Source: Micavibrio_A sp964423095 (GTDB taxonomy: Bacteria; Pseudomonadota; Alphaproteobacteria; Micavibrionales; Micavibrionaceae). From it: a DNA stretch of 46,683 nucleotides. Position numbers and translations under genes: made by a program. The notes under the pieces are model-generated. The model had not been told where the DNA came from. It searched no databases and was given only the letters and a program-made list of their open reading frames with translations. The number at the start of each line of letters is the position of its first letter. The first letter of the stretch is position 1. The stretch spans positions 1-46,683 of the forward strand of contig CAYRDI010000013.1 of assembly GCA_964423095.1 (NCBI GenBank), written 5' to 3'. Below, in pieces: positions 39,252 through 46,683 of this stretch.

Positions 39252-39930
39252 CCGCGCCTGCATCGGGGGATGGTGTTTCATCCGCGGCGGGAGCATCTTC
39301 CACCGGGGCGGCGGAATCGTCCATCATCATGTGGCCGCTGTGATCCATACCTTCATGGCTCATCGCACCGCTATCGCCGGGGGCCACGATGGAGACGGGA
39401 ACCGTGACGTCCGGTCCGTTTTCAAAATCCAGTGTCACATCGAATGTTTCGCCCAAGCTCAAAGGCCCGTTCAATTGCATCAACATGATGTGATACCCGC
39501 CGGGTTTTAATTGAACCATCTGGCCTGCCGGTACGGAAATGCCATCGACCTTGCGCATCTGCATCACGCCGTTCTCATCGACGAACCCTTCGTGGATTTC
39601 GACAACGCCTGCTTTGGCGGTAGAGGCGGCGATCAAACGGTCATCGCTGGCACCGGAATTGTGCAGCGTTAAAAAGACCGCGCCCGTTGTGGCATCCGCG
39701 GCCGTGGCAAAGGCGGTTGCGCCTTCTGCTTGTAAAACCGTGACAGCCGCAGGTGTCGGCGATGGTGCCTCCATCGCGGGCGTGACGGTTTCTTCGGGGG
39801 CAACGGCATCGGTCGTTGTCTGTTCTGCTGCGGTTGTGCTGTTCTCTTCGTCTTTGTTGTCACACGCGCCGAGGGACAGCGTCGAAAGGCCGAGCGCGAG
39901 TACGGGGATCAGGTATCTGTATTTTTTCAT
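39232..39930 (-). CDS. PCu(A)C-family copper chaperone lipoprotein
   Basis: It brings copper to the CuA centre of cytochrome oxidase. This 232-residue protein has a lipobox LSLGAC (C23), an Ala/Thr/Glu-rich linker, and the PCu(A)C domain (about 65-190) with the His-Met metal motif: VEIHEGFVDENGVMQM and, about 20 residues on, GGYHIMLMQL. The tail has an extra His/Met-rich segment MSHEGMDHSGHMMMDD, which is likely another Cu(I)/Cu(II) site, then an acidic C-terminus. AAGGA lies before the ATG. Confidence 0.93.
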   Translation of the reverse strand: MKKYRYLIPVLALGLSTLSLGACDNKDEENSTTAAEQTTTDAVAPEETVTPAMEAPSPTPAAVTVLQAEGATAFATAADATTGAVFLTLHNSGASDDRLIAASTAKAGVVEIHEGFVDENGVMQMRKVDGISVPAGQMVQLKPGGYHIMLMQLNGPLSLGETFDVTLDFENGPDVTVPVSIVAPGDSGAMSHEGMDHSGHMMMDDSAAPVEDAPAADETPSPDAGADAPEQE

Positions 39931-39973
39931 GATGGTGTGTCCTTGCTGGTAAAAGTGGTGGTTATTTTTATCG

Positions 39974-40585
39974 TTATTCTTTCCGGCTCTTTTCGGCCTC
40001 TACCATGCGCAAAAGATCGGGCAGCGTCAAGGCGGTGCGCGGCTGGTAAAGGGTGTTGTTGATCAGAAGCGCAGGGGCCGTCTTGATCCCCAGCATTCCC
40101 ATTTGAGTAAGGTTTTCCTGCCCGTATTCATGCACCTTGTCCCCTTTGGCATCTTTGAACAATCGGTCGCAATCAATTTCCTTTAAAGCACAGACCTCGC
40201 GGTAAAATTTATCGTCATAAAGGCCGTCATAATGGCTCAAGGCCTCGTCCATCTCCCAGAATTTTCCCTGCAACCCGGCGGCCAGCGCGCGCTCCGCCGC
40301 AAACTGCGTTTCTTCGGGCAAAACGGGAACGGGCCGTACGATCACGCGCACGCCGGGGTTTTGTTTTGCGTAGTCCATCAGAACGGCATGGGTTTTCTTA
40401 CATCCCACACAACCGTAATGCAGGAATTCTACGATTTTTACATCCCCTTCCGTGCCTTCATTCCTGATCGCAAAGGTCATGGAGGGATTGTAAAACCCGT
40501 CAAGCTGATGCATCGCCTTCCAGACCTTGTAGCCTGTGAAGGTGATCGCAAAAACCAGCAAAGCCGCAAATATCCGGAAAACCAT
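39974..40585 (-). CDS. DsbA-like thioredoxin-fold protein, membrane-anchored
   Basis: A 203-residue protein with one N-terminal helix (FRIFAALLVFAITFTGYKVW) acting as signal anchor or signal peptide, then a DsbA-like domain with active site CVGC (C59/C62, HYGCVGCKKTH) and the cis-Pro-containing TAPALLINN. The start ATG at 40585 was chosen for GAGGGG upstream. It may oxidise or isomerise periplasmic thiols. It is 37 nt downstream of the second DsbA-like gene. Confidence 0.85.
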   Translation of the reverse strand: MVFRIFAALLVFAITFTGYKVWKAMHQLDGFYNPSMTFAIRNEGTEGDVKIVEFLHYGCVGCKKTHAVLMDYAKQNPGVRVIVRPVPVLPEETQFAAERALAAGLQGKFWEMDEALSHYDGLYDDKFYREVCALKEIDCDRLFKDAKGDKVHEYGQENLTQMGMLGIKTAPALLINNTLYQPRTALTLPDLLRMVEAEKSRKE

Positions 40586-40622
40586 ACGTCCCCTCGTTAA
40601 ATGCAACGGGAATTTCTATCGT

Positions 40623-41363
40623 TTACTTCTTGGCAACTTTGGCGCGTTCGTCCTTGATCGTGCTTTGCATCACGTCAAGCGGAATGTAACCGCGGAAAAC
40701 CTTTTCACCGATGATGAAACCGGGCGTCCCGTTAAAGCCAAGCTCTTGTGCTTTGGCCAGGTGTGCACTGATTTCCGCTTCGATGGCGGGGTCATCCTTG
40801 TCCTTGGACAGTTTGTCGGGGTCAAGCCCTACATCTTTGGCAATTTGCTTCAGTGCGGCGTCATCTTTTTCACCGCTATGCTGCATCAGGGCCACGTGGT
40901 AGTCGAAATATTTGCCCTGCTTTTTCGAAGCCAGAGCCCATTTCGCGATTTCATGCGAAGAAGGCCCCAGAATCGGCATATCGTATAGAACGATCCGGAC
41001 GTCCTTGTCCTGTTTATTGACGCTCAGGATTTCATCGAACGCTTTTTTGCAATAACCGCAATTGTAATCGAAGAATTCGACCAGCGTGATGTCGCCTTTG
41101 GGATTTCCGCCTTCGGCAAGCCCCTTGGCGTCTTTCAACGCTGCCATGAATTCCTTCGCTTTCGCTTCGGATTCCATGTTCGCTTTTTCTTCCTGCTTGG
41201 TTTGGTATTTATTGACGCTTTCAATCAGGATATCGCCGTGTTCCAGAATATATTGGTGGACCAGGGCCTCTATTTCTTTTTTCTGGTCTGCGCCCATTTC
41301 CGCGCGTGCGGCTCCGGGTATCATGGCAACGGCCATCAGGGCGGGAAGAACATAGCGTTTCAC
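40623..41363 (-). CDS. DsbA-family periplasmic thiol:disulfide oxidoreductase (Com1/ScsC-like)
   Basis: A 246-residue protein with signal peptide (about 1-21, ending ARA), a Lys/Glu-rich helical N-terminal segment that resembles a trimerisation stalk in related proteins, and a DsbA domain with CGYC (C102/C105, DYNCGYCKKAF) and GFNGTPGFIIG, containing the cis-proline. Start is a GTG with AAGGAG 7 nt upstream. The CxYC motif and stalk suggest isomerase-like activity rather than pure DsbA. Confidence 0.88.
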   Translation of the reverse strand: MKRYVLPALMAVAMIPGAARAEMGADQKKEIEALVHQYILEHGDILIESVNKYQTKQEEKANMESEAKAKEFMAALKDAKGLAEGGNPKGDITLVEFFDYNCGYCKKAFDEILSVNKQDKDVRIVLYDMPILGPSSHEIAKWALASKKQGKYFDYHVALMQHSGEKDDAALKQIAKDVGLDPDKLSKDKDDPAIEAEISAHLAKAQELGFNGTPGFIIGEKVFRGYIPLDVMQSTIKDERAKVAKK

Positions 41364-41452
41364 GGGCAATCTCCTTGAATTAGGGTGAAAACAATCAAAT
41401 TCGGGCAACATACTATCTTACTCCATGAGGTTTTGGCAGTGCAAAAGCGGGC

Positions 41453-42823
41453 TTACGGCTGATCGTCCCCATCGTCGTTTTTATCCTGCTTGTGGACACC
41501 GATATAACCTAGAATGTCATTGGCCCGGATCCAGTCGCCGGAGCCGGATTTCAGGCCTTTAAGGGCCTCTCGCGCCAGACTGCCCGCATAGTCCAGCTTG
41601 TTCTGCAAAAGGGCCTCTTCGGCCAGATGCAGCTTCGCACGGCTTTCATCCCCCGTGCGGCCATAGGCGGTGGCAAGCAGGCGGTGGATGCGGGTGGATT
41701 TCGGTTCGGATTTTTGCGCGATCAGAAGATTGCGAATTGCCTTTTCCAAAACACTGCTGTCGTTTCCTGCGGTTTCGATTTGTGCGTGGGCCAGCGCGGT
41801 GCGGATCAGTCCCGCATCGGGTTTCTCCGCAACCGCCTTTTCGTAATAGGGAAGCGACTCCTTCACCCGCCCGAAATCGACCAACATCTGACCCATGAGT
41901 TCGAGGTTATAAGGATTGCCCGGTTCTTTTGCGATCAGTTCGTTGCCCAGCTTTAAGGCCTTTGTCACATCGTTGGTGCGATAGGCCGCGATAGTGCGGG
42001 CGGTGAGGGACGCCATGGAATTATCGCGGTCGTCATAGGTCCATGCCACTTGTTGCGGGGTGATGAATCCTGCGAGCTTGGCCAGCATGATTTTATGTTG
42101 TTCCACCCATGCGGGGGGATAGGGTTTGTCCTTATAGGGGGATTTTGCCACACGGGCTTCCAGTGCGCTGATCCGGTCACGCGTCAGGGGGTGGGTGCGG
42201 ACATAGGTGGATTGTTGTGATTCCGGACGTAATTCCTGTCCTTCCAGCTTTTCCATGAAGGTTTTCAACCCCGTGGGGTTGATCTGCGCCGCATCCAAAA
42301 ACCTTACGGCAGCCTGATCCGCACTGCTTTCAAAGGCGCGGCTATAAGACAGGTATTTGCGCATGGCCATGGAACTTCCCGCAGCTCCCACCGCACCGAT
42401 CGCACCGCCATCGCCCGTGGCAAGCGCGGCACCCGCGCCCAATATCATGGACAGAATGCTTTCATAGGACGCTTCTTCCATTTTTTCCTTGCCACGGATC
42501 AAATGGCCGCCGACGATGTGGCCCATTTCGTGGGCGACCACGCCGATCACTTCGCCCGGGTTTTCGGTTTTTTGCAAAAGTCCCGTATAGATAAAGATAT
42601 TCGCGCCGCCCGCCACGAAGGCGTTCATCTGGCTGTCCTGGACCAGAACGATGTTGACCTGATCGGGGCTGAGGCCTGCGGCCGCGAAAACGGGTTTCAA
42701 CCATTCGGCCATGTCGTTTTCGATTTCGGTATCGCGGATGATGGTTTGTGCCTGTACCGGCGTTCCCGCCATCAGGGCGGCTGCGATGAACAGGCTAAAA
42801 AAGGCTTTTTTGCAAAACGACAT
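41453..42823 (-). CDS. M48-family metalloprotease with C-terminal TPR repeats (BepA/YfgC-like)
   Basis: A periplasmic zinc protease/chaperone of outer membrane protein assembly. Of 456 residues: signal peptide (about 1-25, AQA), the peptidase domain with HEMGH (98-102), the third zinc ligand in FESSADQAA, and the typical AMRKYLSYSRAFE helix. From about 290 on, TPR-like helical pairs (DVTKALKLGNELIAKEPGNP, ESLPYYEKAVAEKPDAGL) follow. Start is the ATG at 42823; a TAGATT hexamer lies 5 nt before it with no ribosome site. Confidence 0.93.
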   Translation of the reverse strand: MSFCKKAFFSLFIAAALMAGTPVQAQTIIRDTEIENDMAEWLKPVFAAAGLSPDQVNIVLVQDSQMNAFVAGGANIFIYTGLLQKTENPGEVIGVVAHEMGHIVGGHLIRGKEKMEEASYESILSMILGAGAALATGDGGAIGAVGAAGSSMAMRKYLSYSRAFESSADQAAVRFLDAAQINPTGLKTFMEKLEGQELRPESQQSTYVRTHPLTRDRISALEARVAKSPYKDKPYPPAWVEQHKIMLAKLAGFITPQQVAWTYDDRDNSMASLTARTIAAYRTNDVTKALKLGNELIAKEPGNPYNLELMGQMLVDFGRVKESLPYYEKAVAEKPDAGLIRTALAHAQIETAGNDSSVLEKAIRNLLIAQKSEPKSTRIHRLLATAYGRTGDESRAKLHLAEEALLQNKLDYAGSLAREALKGLKSGSGDWIRANDILGYIGVHKQDKNDDGDDQP

Positions 42824-42906
42824 GGTAAAATCTATGAAAGACAATTATGGTGAAATAACGGCCACAGGGGCCGTTTGATCCATACCAGCATAGAACAAAG
42901 TCCGTC

Positions 42907-43260
42907 ATGAGTCTCCTCCAAACCCTCTATCAATGGATTGATTTGTTCTGGCTGCCCGTTGCATGGTACGCCGTGGAAAAGGGAAAACGGTTTTTGACCA
43001 TTTCTTTCGTTCTGGGTTGCATCCTTCTTTTGCGCCTGCAAATCGAATTGATGCATTCGACAGGTTTTTCCAACGGGTTTATCGGCCTTATCGAAATGAG
43101 AATTTATGAACGGGGAATGATCACATACGGGTTTTTTATCGGCTTGTTCCTGCTTTTGGCCCATTTTTCCAAAGGATCGGATAAAAATATTCACATGGCG
43201 GCCTCGATTACGGTTATGATCGCGGCCTTCTGCGTATCGACATTTGTGATGGCTTTATAG
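42907..43260 (+). CDS. Small membrane protein of unknown function
   Basis: A 117-residue protein with about three or four hydrophobic helices (SFVLGCILLLRLQIELM, GFFIGLFLLLAHFS, AASITVMIAAFCVSTFVMAL). I do not recognise it. It ends 2 nt before rlmE and is probably co-transcribed with it. Confidence 0.65.
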   Translation: MSLLQTLYQWIDLFWLPVAWYAVEKGKRFLTISFVLGCILLLRLQIELMHSTGFSNGFIGLIEMRIYERGMITYGFFIGLFLLLAHFSKGSDKNIHMAASITVMIAAFCVSTFVMAL

Positions 43261-43262
43261 AC

Positions 43263-43904
43263 ATGAAAAAGATCAAAACCGCCAAGGGCCGGAAAATTTC
43301 CTCCATTCACTGGATCGAACGCCAATTGAACGATCCCTATGTCGCCAAGGCGAAGAAGGAGGGGTATCGCTCCCGCGCCGCCTATAAAATCATGGAGATC
43401 GACGAAAAGGCCCGCATCTTTAAAAAGGGGCAGGTGGTTGTTGATCTGGGTGCCGCGCCCGGCGGCTGGTGTCAGGTGGCCGTACAAAAGGGCTGCAAAC
43501 ATCTGGTCGCCATTGATCTGCTGGAAATGGATGAAATTCCGGGCGTGACGTTTTTCCAGATGGATTTTATGGATGATGACGCGCCGCAGGTGTTGATTGA
43601 TGCGCTGGGCGGGGAACAGGCGGATGTGGTGATGTCCGATATCGCGCACAACACCACGGGCCATCAAAAAACCGACCATTATAAAATTATGGCGTTGGTG
43701 GAGGCGGCGTACGATTTCGCCATTGAAATTTTAAAACCGAATGGTGCGTTTGTGGCCAAGGTGTTTCAGGGCGGCACCGAAGGGGATCTTCTAACCCGTA
43801 TGAAAAAGGATTTCAAAACGGTGAAACACATCAAACCGCCGGCAAGCCGGAAGGAATCCCCCGAAACCTATGTGGTGGCACAGGGATTTCGCAAGAACGG
43901 ATAA
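43263..43904 (+). CDS. rlmE: 23S rRNA (uridine-2'-O-)-methyltransferase RlmE/FtsJ
   Basis: It methylates the 2'-O of U2552 in the 23S rRNA A-loop. Of 213 residues: SAM site DLGAAPGGWCQVA, the catalytic K-D-K-E set (K near YRSRAAYK, D in MSDIAHN, K in AFVAKVFQG, E in SRKESPETYVVAQGF). Length matches the family. The start overlaps the end of the membrane gene by almost nothing and lacks a separate ribosome site, so it may depend on the upstream gene. A perfect terminator follows. Confidence 0.95.
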   Translation: MKKIKTAKGRKISSIHWIERQLNDPYVAKAKKEGYRSRAAYKIMEIDEKARIFKKGQVVVDLGAAPGGWCQVAVQKGCKHLVAIDLLEMDEIPGVTFFQMDFMDDDAPQVLIDALGGEQADVVMSDIAHNTTGHQKTDHYKIMALVEAAYDFAIEILKPNGAFVAKVFQGGTEGDLLTRMKKDFKTVKHIKPPASRKESPETYVVAQGFRKNG

Positions 43905-43930
43905 AAAACGGGGCCAATCGGCCCCGTTTT
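43904..43930 (+). terminator. Bidirectional terminator between rlmE and the zeta-like gene
   Basis: CGGGGCC, loop AATC, GGCCCCG with A- and T-tracts on either side. It serves both convergent genes. Confidence 0.93.
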
Positions 43931-43948
43931 CCTTGGAATGGTTAGATC

Positions 43949-44869
43949 TTAGGCATCAAGCATCATTTTGGGATCTGCTTTCGGGGCTTCCGGTTTTGCT
44001 TCCTTGCGACTGCCCATCAGTGTTGTGATTTCCAAACCGCTAGGGTCCGCAAAATAGGCTTCAAAACCCGCTTTGGCAACCGGATAGGCTGTATAACTTT
44101 GTGATGTCGCAACGGCGGCGTTCTGCAACGGTTGGTCTTTTTTCTGACGCCACCAGATGGTCAAATTGCTATCGCACGCATTGGCAATTGCAGGGATATT
44201 TTTGCGGAATGCCGCACTTTCTGCCAATAGAACATCTCTGGGAAAGCTGAATCCGTGTTGTTTGCTTTTTGCGCCGGCAATTTTTACGCTGTCCGGTGCT
44301 TCGCAGATATGGCCTTCCAGAATAACGCCGGTATTTTTAACGCGGCTTAGAAAATCTGAGATATGCGGCGTTTTGGCATTGGTTTCAACGATGACGTTGT
44401 ATCCTTCGGCCACGCATTCGCTCATCAAACGGTCGCTAATATATTTTGCGGCCGGGCGCAGGCGTTCAATAGCTTGCTCAAGAATGTTCCTATGGGTTTC
44501 AGGGCTGTAATGTCCAGCAGCCTCAAAATCAAGCACCATGTGCTCTTCTGCTTGACGAAGAGCGGGTTCGACTTCTGGCATTCTTTTCAAAATGGAATCA
44601 ACATCGCATTCTACAAATTGTTGTGTCGTGCGTTCTGCCATCAGCCGTTCAACCATTTGCGTTTTGCCAACGCCCTGGCTGCCCGCCACCAAAACAAAAA
44701 CAGACGCACCGGGTTGGGGGGCATCCGTTATTTTGGACAGGGCTTCTTTTTTGATTTTTTCGTACAAGGCGCCGATGCTTGTTTGAAAGGTTGTATCGTA
44801 GGCTTTAAGATAGCCTTTGGTGACTTCGGCTGGGACGATGGAATCGTCGATGGGTAGGATGACAGACAT
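43949..44869 (-). CDS. Zeta-toxin-like P-loop kinase
   Basis: A 306-residue soluble protein. Walker A reads GSQGVGKT (63-70); then EEHMVLDFEAAGHYSP and the segment SECVAEGYNVIVETNAKTP, which resembles the zeta-toxin fold (an E-T-x motif after a strand), and HGFSFPRDV. Zeta toxins phosphorylate UDP-N-acetylglucosamine and are normally held by a small epsilon antitoxin. No such antitoxin ORF is seen next to it, so it may be a cellular kinase of the same fold. AGAGGGAA lies 8 nt upstream of the ATG. Codon use is more AT-rich than in guaB and rlmE. Confidence 0.65.
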   Translation of the reverse strand: MSVILPIDDSIVPAEVTKGYLKAYDTTFQTSIGALYEKIKKEALSKITDAPQPGASVFVLVAGSQGVGKTQMVERLMAERTTQQFVECDVDSILKRMPEVEPALRQAEEHMVLDFEAAGHYSPETHRNILEQAIERLRPAAKYISDRLMSECVAEGYNVIVETNAKTPHISDFLSRVKNTGVILEGHICEAPDSVKIAGAKSKQHGFSFPRDVLLAESAAFRKNIPAIANACDSNLTIWWRQKKDQPLQNAAVATSQSYTAYPVAKAGFEAYFADPSGLEITTLMGSRKEAKPEAPKADPKMMLDA

Positions 44870-45031
44870 TTATTGATTTCCCTCTATGGACTGGAAGTTT
44901 ACATGCGCGCTGCAATACGCCCGTCCATATGACAAGTCAAACGGAAAAGGAAAAATAGGGATGAGCCCGTCTGTGCGGCCCCGAAACCTTGAATTTGCCC
45001 AAGTTTTTAAGGGGGCGGGGGCATAAAATCC

Positions 45032-45059
45032 TTTACTTTTGGGGCGGGACACGTATATA
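45032..45059 (+). promoter_or_regulatory. Promoter of guaB
   Basis: TTTACT (45032-45037), 16-bp spacer, TATATA (45054-45059), about 48 bp before the ATG, which has AAAGAAAG upstream. The rest of 44870-45031 shows no feature I can name. Confidence 0.5.
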
Positions 45060-45106
45060 TGCCCTGCAAACAACGCATATAAAGACACCAAAGAAAGCGG
45101 GTTTGC

Positions 45107-46597
45107 ATGGCCAAGACAATCTCCTCCCCCCAAATCATCATTCCGGAAGCCTACACGTTCGATGACGTGCTCCTTCTGCCGGGGGCCAGCGATGTTTTGC
45201 CCGATGCTGTGAATACGCAAACCCAACTGACGAAAACCATCAAATTGAATATCCCGCTGCTGTCTTCGGCTATGGACACGGTGACCGAAGAAAGCATGGC
45301 CATTGCCATGGCGCAGAATGGCGGCATGGGGATCATCCACCGCAACATGAGCATCGAACAACAGGCCGAAATGGTTCGCCGCGTCAAACGGTACGAAAGC
45401 GGTATGGTGGTCAACCCCATCACAATCGATCCGGATTCCACGCTGGGTCAGGCACTGGCCGTCATGCGCCATCACAATATTTCGGGCATTCCCGTCACGG
45501 AAAAAAGTTCGGGGAAACTGGTGGGCATTCTGACCAACCGCGATGTCCGTTTTGCCGAAGACATGAAACAACCGGTCAAAGAATTGATGACCGCCGAAGG
45601 GTTGGTGAAAGTTTACAACACGGTGAACAAGGACGAAGCGCGCAAACTGCTGCACAAACACCGCATCGAAAAATTATTGGTGGTGGATAACAGCGAACGC
45701 TGCATTGGGCTTGTCACGGTGAAAGACATCGAAAAGGCGCAAAAATTCCCCAACGCCTGCAAGGACGATAAAGACCGCCTGCGCGTGGGTGCCGCCATAG
45801 GCACGGGAGAAGGGAATATCGCGCGGGCCGAAGCTCTGGCGGATGCGGAACTGGATGTTCTGGTCGTCGATACCGCGCACGGCCATTCGAAGGGCGTACT
45901 CCAGATGGTGGAAAAGGTGCGCAAACTCCGCACCAACGGCCTCCAGATTATTGCTGGCAACATCGCCACGGGCGAAGCCGCGAAGGCACTGATCGATGCG
46001 GGGGCGGATGCGGTGAAGGTGGGAATTGGCCCCGGTTCCATCTGCACCACGCGCGTGGTCGCGGGCGTGGGCGTTCCCCAATTAACGGCCATCATGAACG
46101 TCGCCGAAATTGCTTCGAAAAAAGGTATTCCGGTCATTGCCGATGGCGGGATCAAATATTCCGGCGACTATGCGAAGGCAATTGCGGCGGGCGCGGATTG
46201 CGCCATGATGGGCGGTGCCTTTGCCGGAACGGACGAAGCACCGGGCGATATCATTCTCTATCAGGGGCGTTCCTATAAATCCTACCGCGGCATGGGCTCC
46301 GTCGGCGCGATGGTCCAGGGCTCCGCAGACCGGTATTTTCAGGGCGGCGTCAAACAATCGAACAAGCTGGTACCCGAAGGGATCGAAGGCCGCGTGCCCT
46401 ACAAAGGCCCCGTGGGGAATGTGATTCACCAGATGGTCGGCGGTCTGCGCGCCGCGATGGGCTATACCGGCTGCGCGACGGTGGCGGACATGCGGACGAA
46501 GTGCCAGTTCGTGCGGATCACCGGCGCGGGGCTGAAGGAAAGCCATGTCCATGACGTGCAGATCACCCGCGAAAGCCCGAATGACCGGGTGGGCTGA
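45107..46597 (+). CDS. guaB: Inosine-5'-monophosphate dehydrogenase
   Basis: It oxidises IMP to XMP with NAD+, the committed step of GMP synthesis. Of 496 residues: catalytic TIM barrel with the loop KVGIGPGSICTTR (active-site Cys), FDDVLLLPGASDVLP at the start, the tandem CBS (Bateman) insert (about 100-220; VTEKSSGKLVGILTNRD, VVDNSERCIGLVTVKD), the flap GMGSVGAM and VPYKGPVG. Full length. The last ~40 codons use GC-rich synonymous codons unlike the rest. Confidence 0.97.
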   Translation: MAKTISSPQIIIPEAYTFDDVLLLPGASDVLPDAVNTQTQLTKTIKLNIPLLSSAMDTVTEESMAIAMAQNGGMGIIHRNMSIEQQAEMVRRVKRYESGMVVNPITIDPDSTLGQALAVMRHHNISGIPVTEKSSGKLVGILTNRDVRFAEDMKQPVKELMTAEGLVKVYNTVNKDEARKLLHKHRIEKLLVVDNSERCIGLVTVKDIEKAQKFPNACKDDKDRLRVGAAIGTGEGNIARAEALADAELDVLVVDTAHGHSKGVLQMVEKVRKLRTNGLQIIAGNIATGEAAKALIDAGADAVKVGIGPGSICTTRVVAGVGVPQLTAIMNVAEIASKKGIPVIADGGIKYSGDYAKAIAAGADCAMMGGAFAGTDEAPGDIILYQGRSYKSYRGMGSVGAMVQGSADRYFQGGVKQSNKLVPEGIEGRVPYKGPVGNVIHQMVGGLRAAMGYTGCATVADMRTKCQFVRITGAGLKESHVHDVQITRESPNDRVG

Positions 46598-46683
46598 GGC
46601 CCGCGCAGGAGGCTCCGAATGACCCCCGCCGCGCGACTTTCGGCCGCGATGCGGCCCCGGCGAGCATCTCGACCACCATCGCG
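46598..46683 (+). other. GC-rich end segment; possible start of an rsmB-like gene
   Basis: The final bases contain GGAGG and an ATG at 46619 that starts MTPAARLSAA. Ribosomal RNA methyltransferases of the RsmB type often begin MTPAAR-x-x-AA, so a partial gene is possible. Beyond these ten residues the frame becomes Arg/Pro-rich and no longer resembles the family, so either a different gene or a frameshift is equally possible. No function is claimed. Confidence 0.25.

Noticed and set aside
1..46683. tRNA, rRNA, CRISPR arrays and insertion sequences
   Set aside because: I looked for cloverleaf arms, repeat-spacer periodicity and transposase motifs on both strands and saw none.

Overview
This window looks like chromosomal DNA from an alphaproteobacterium of moderate GC. 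Gram-negative, alphaproteobacterial markers include an NDUFA12-type complex I subunit followed by mlaD and a DUF2155 gene, the block aat-accC-accB-aroQ, hldE for LPS heptose, a phasin with operator-like sites matching the alphaproteobacterial PhaR motif, and an ornithine decarboxylase with a structured leader. A deep-branching, possibly Micavibrio-like lineage is a guess from overall gene style, not a demonstrated placement. I see no rRNA, tRNA, insertion sequence, prophage or CRISPR array. Most of the window is core genome, interrupted by short accessory pieces.

Layout. 1-6.6 kb: a truncated FadL-type porin, a SCO1-type copper chaperone, phoH with a structured and terminator-bearing leader, a probably Tat-exported superoxide dismutase, a peptidoglycan hydrolase-like gene broken by one stop codon, an exported unknown and a ferritin-like protein. 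6.7-14.1 kb: ornithine decarboxylase, then nrdB and nrdA (class Ia ribonucleotide reductase) separated by a four-gene metal-handling cassette. NrdR-like and DnaA-like boxes lie in front of the two nrd genes. 14.1-25 kb: a CPA1 antiporter, pyruvate kinase with a HAD phosphatase and an EF-hand lipoprotein, a LapG-type protease fused to an MshEN-like domain, hldE, two lipoproteins, a pilin-like protein and a DacA-type carboxypeptidase with a SPOR domain.

25-36.8 kb: phasin, an orphan gene, clpS - small unknown gene - clpA, two membrane genes (DUF2157 and GDYXXLXY), an SLC13/RCK transporter, RidA, NDUFA12-mlaD-DUF2155 and a diguanylate cyclase. 36-46.7 kb: aat, accC, accB, aroQ, a PCu(A)C copper chaperone, two DsbA-like proteins, an M48/TPR protease, rlmE, an orphan zeta-toxin-like P-loop protein and guaB. 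The last ~200 bases are markedly more GC-rich than the rest.

How the parts fit. aat, clpS and clpA together form the bacterial N-degron pathway. SCO1, PCu(A)C, the MerT/MerP-like pair and the DsbA-like proteins point to active periplasmic copper and thiol chemistry. The GGDEF enzyme and the MshEN-LapG fusion suggest c-di-GMP control of a periplasmic protease. Several genes have a -10-like hexamer only 5-7 nt before the ATG and no Shine-Dalgarno sequence, which suggests frequent leaderless transcription. The strongest candidates for something undescribed are the MshEN-protease fusion, the ornithine decarboxylase leader with its 19-codon ORF, and the structured phoH leader. All assignments rest on reading motifs by eye; no database search was run.
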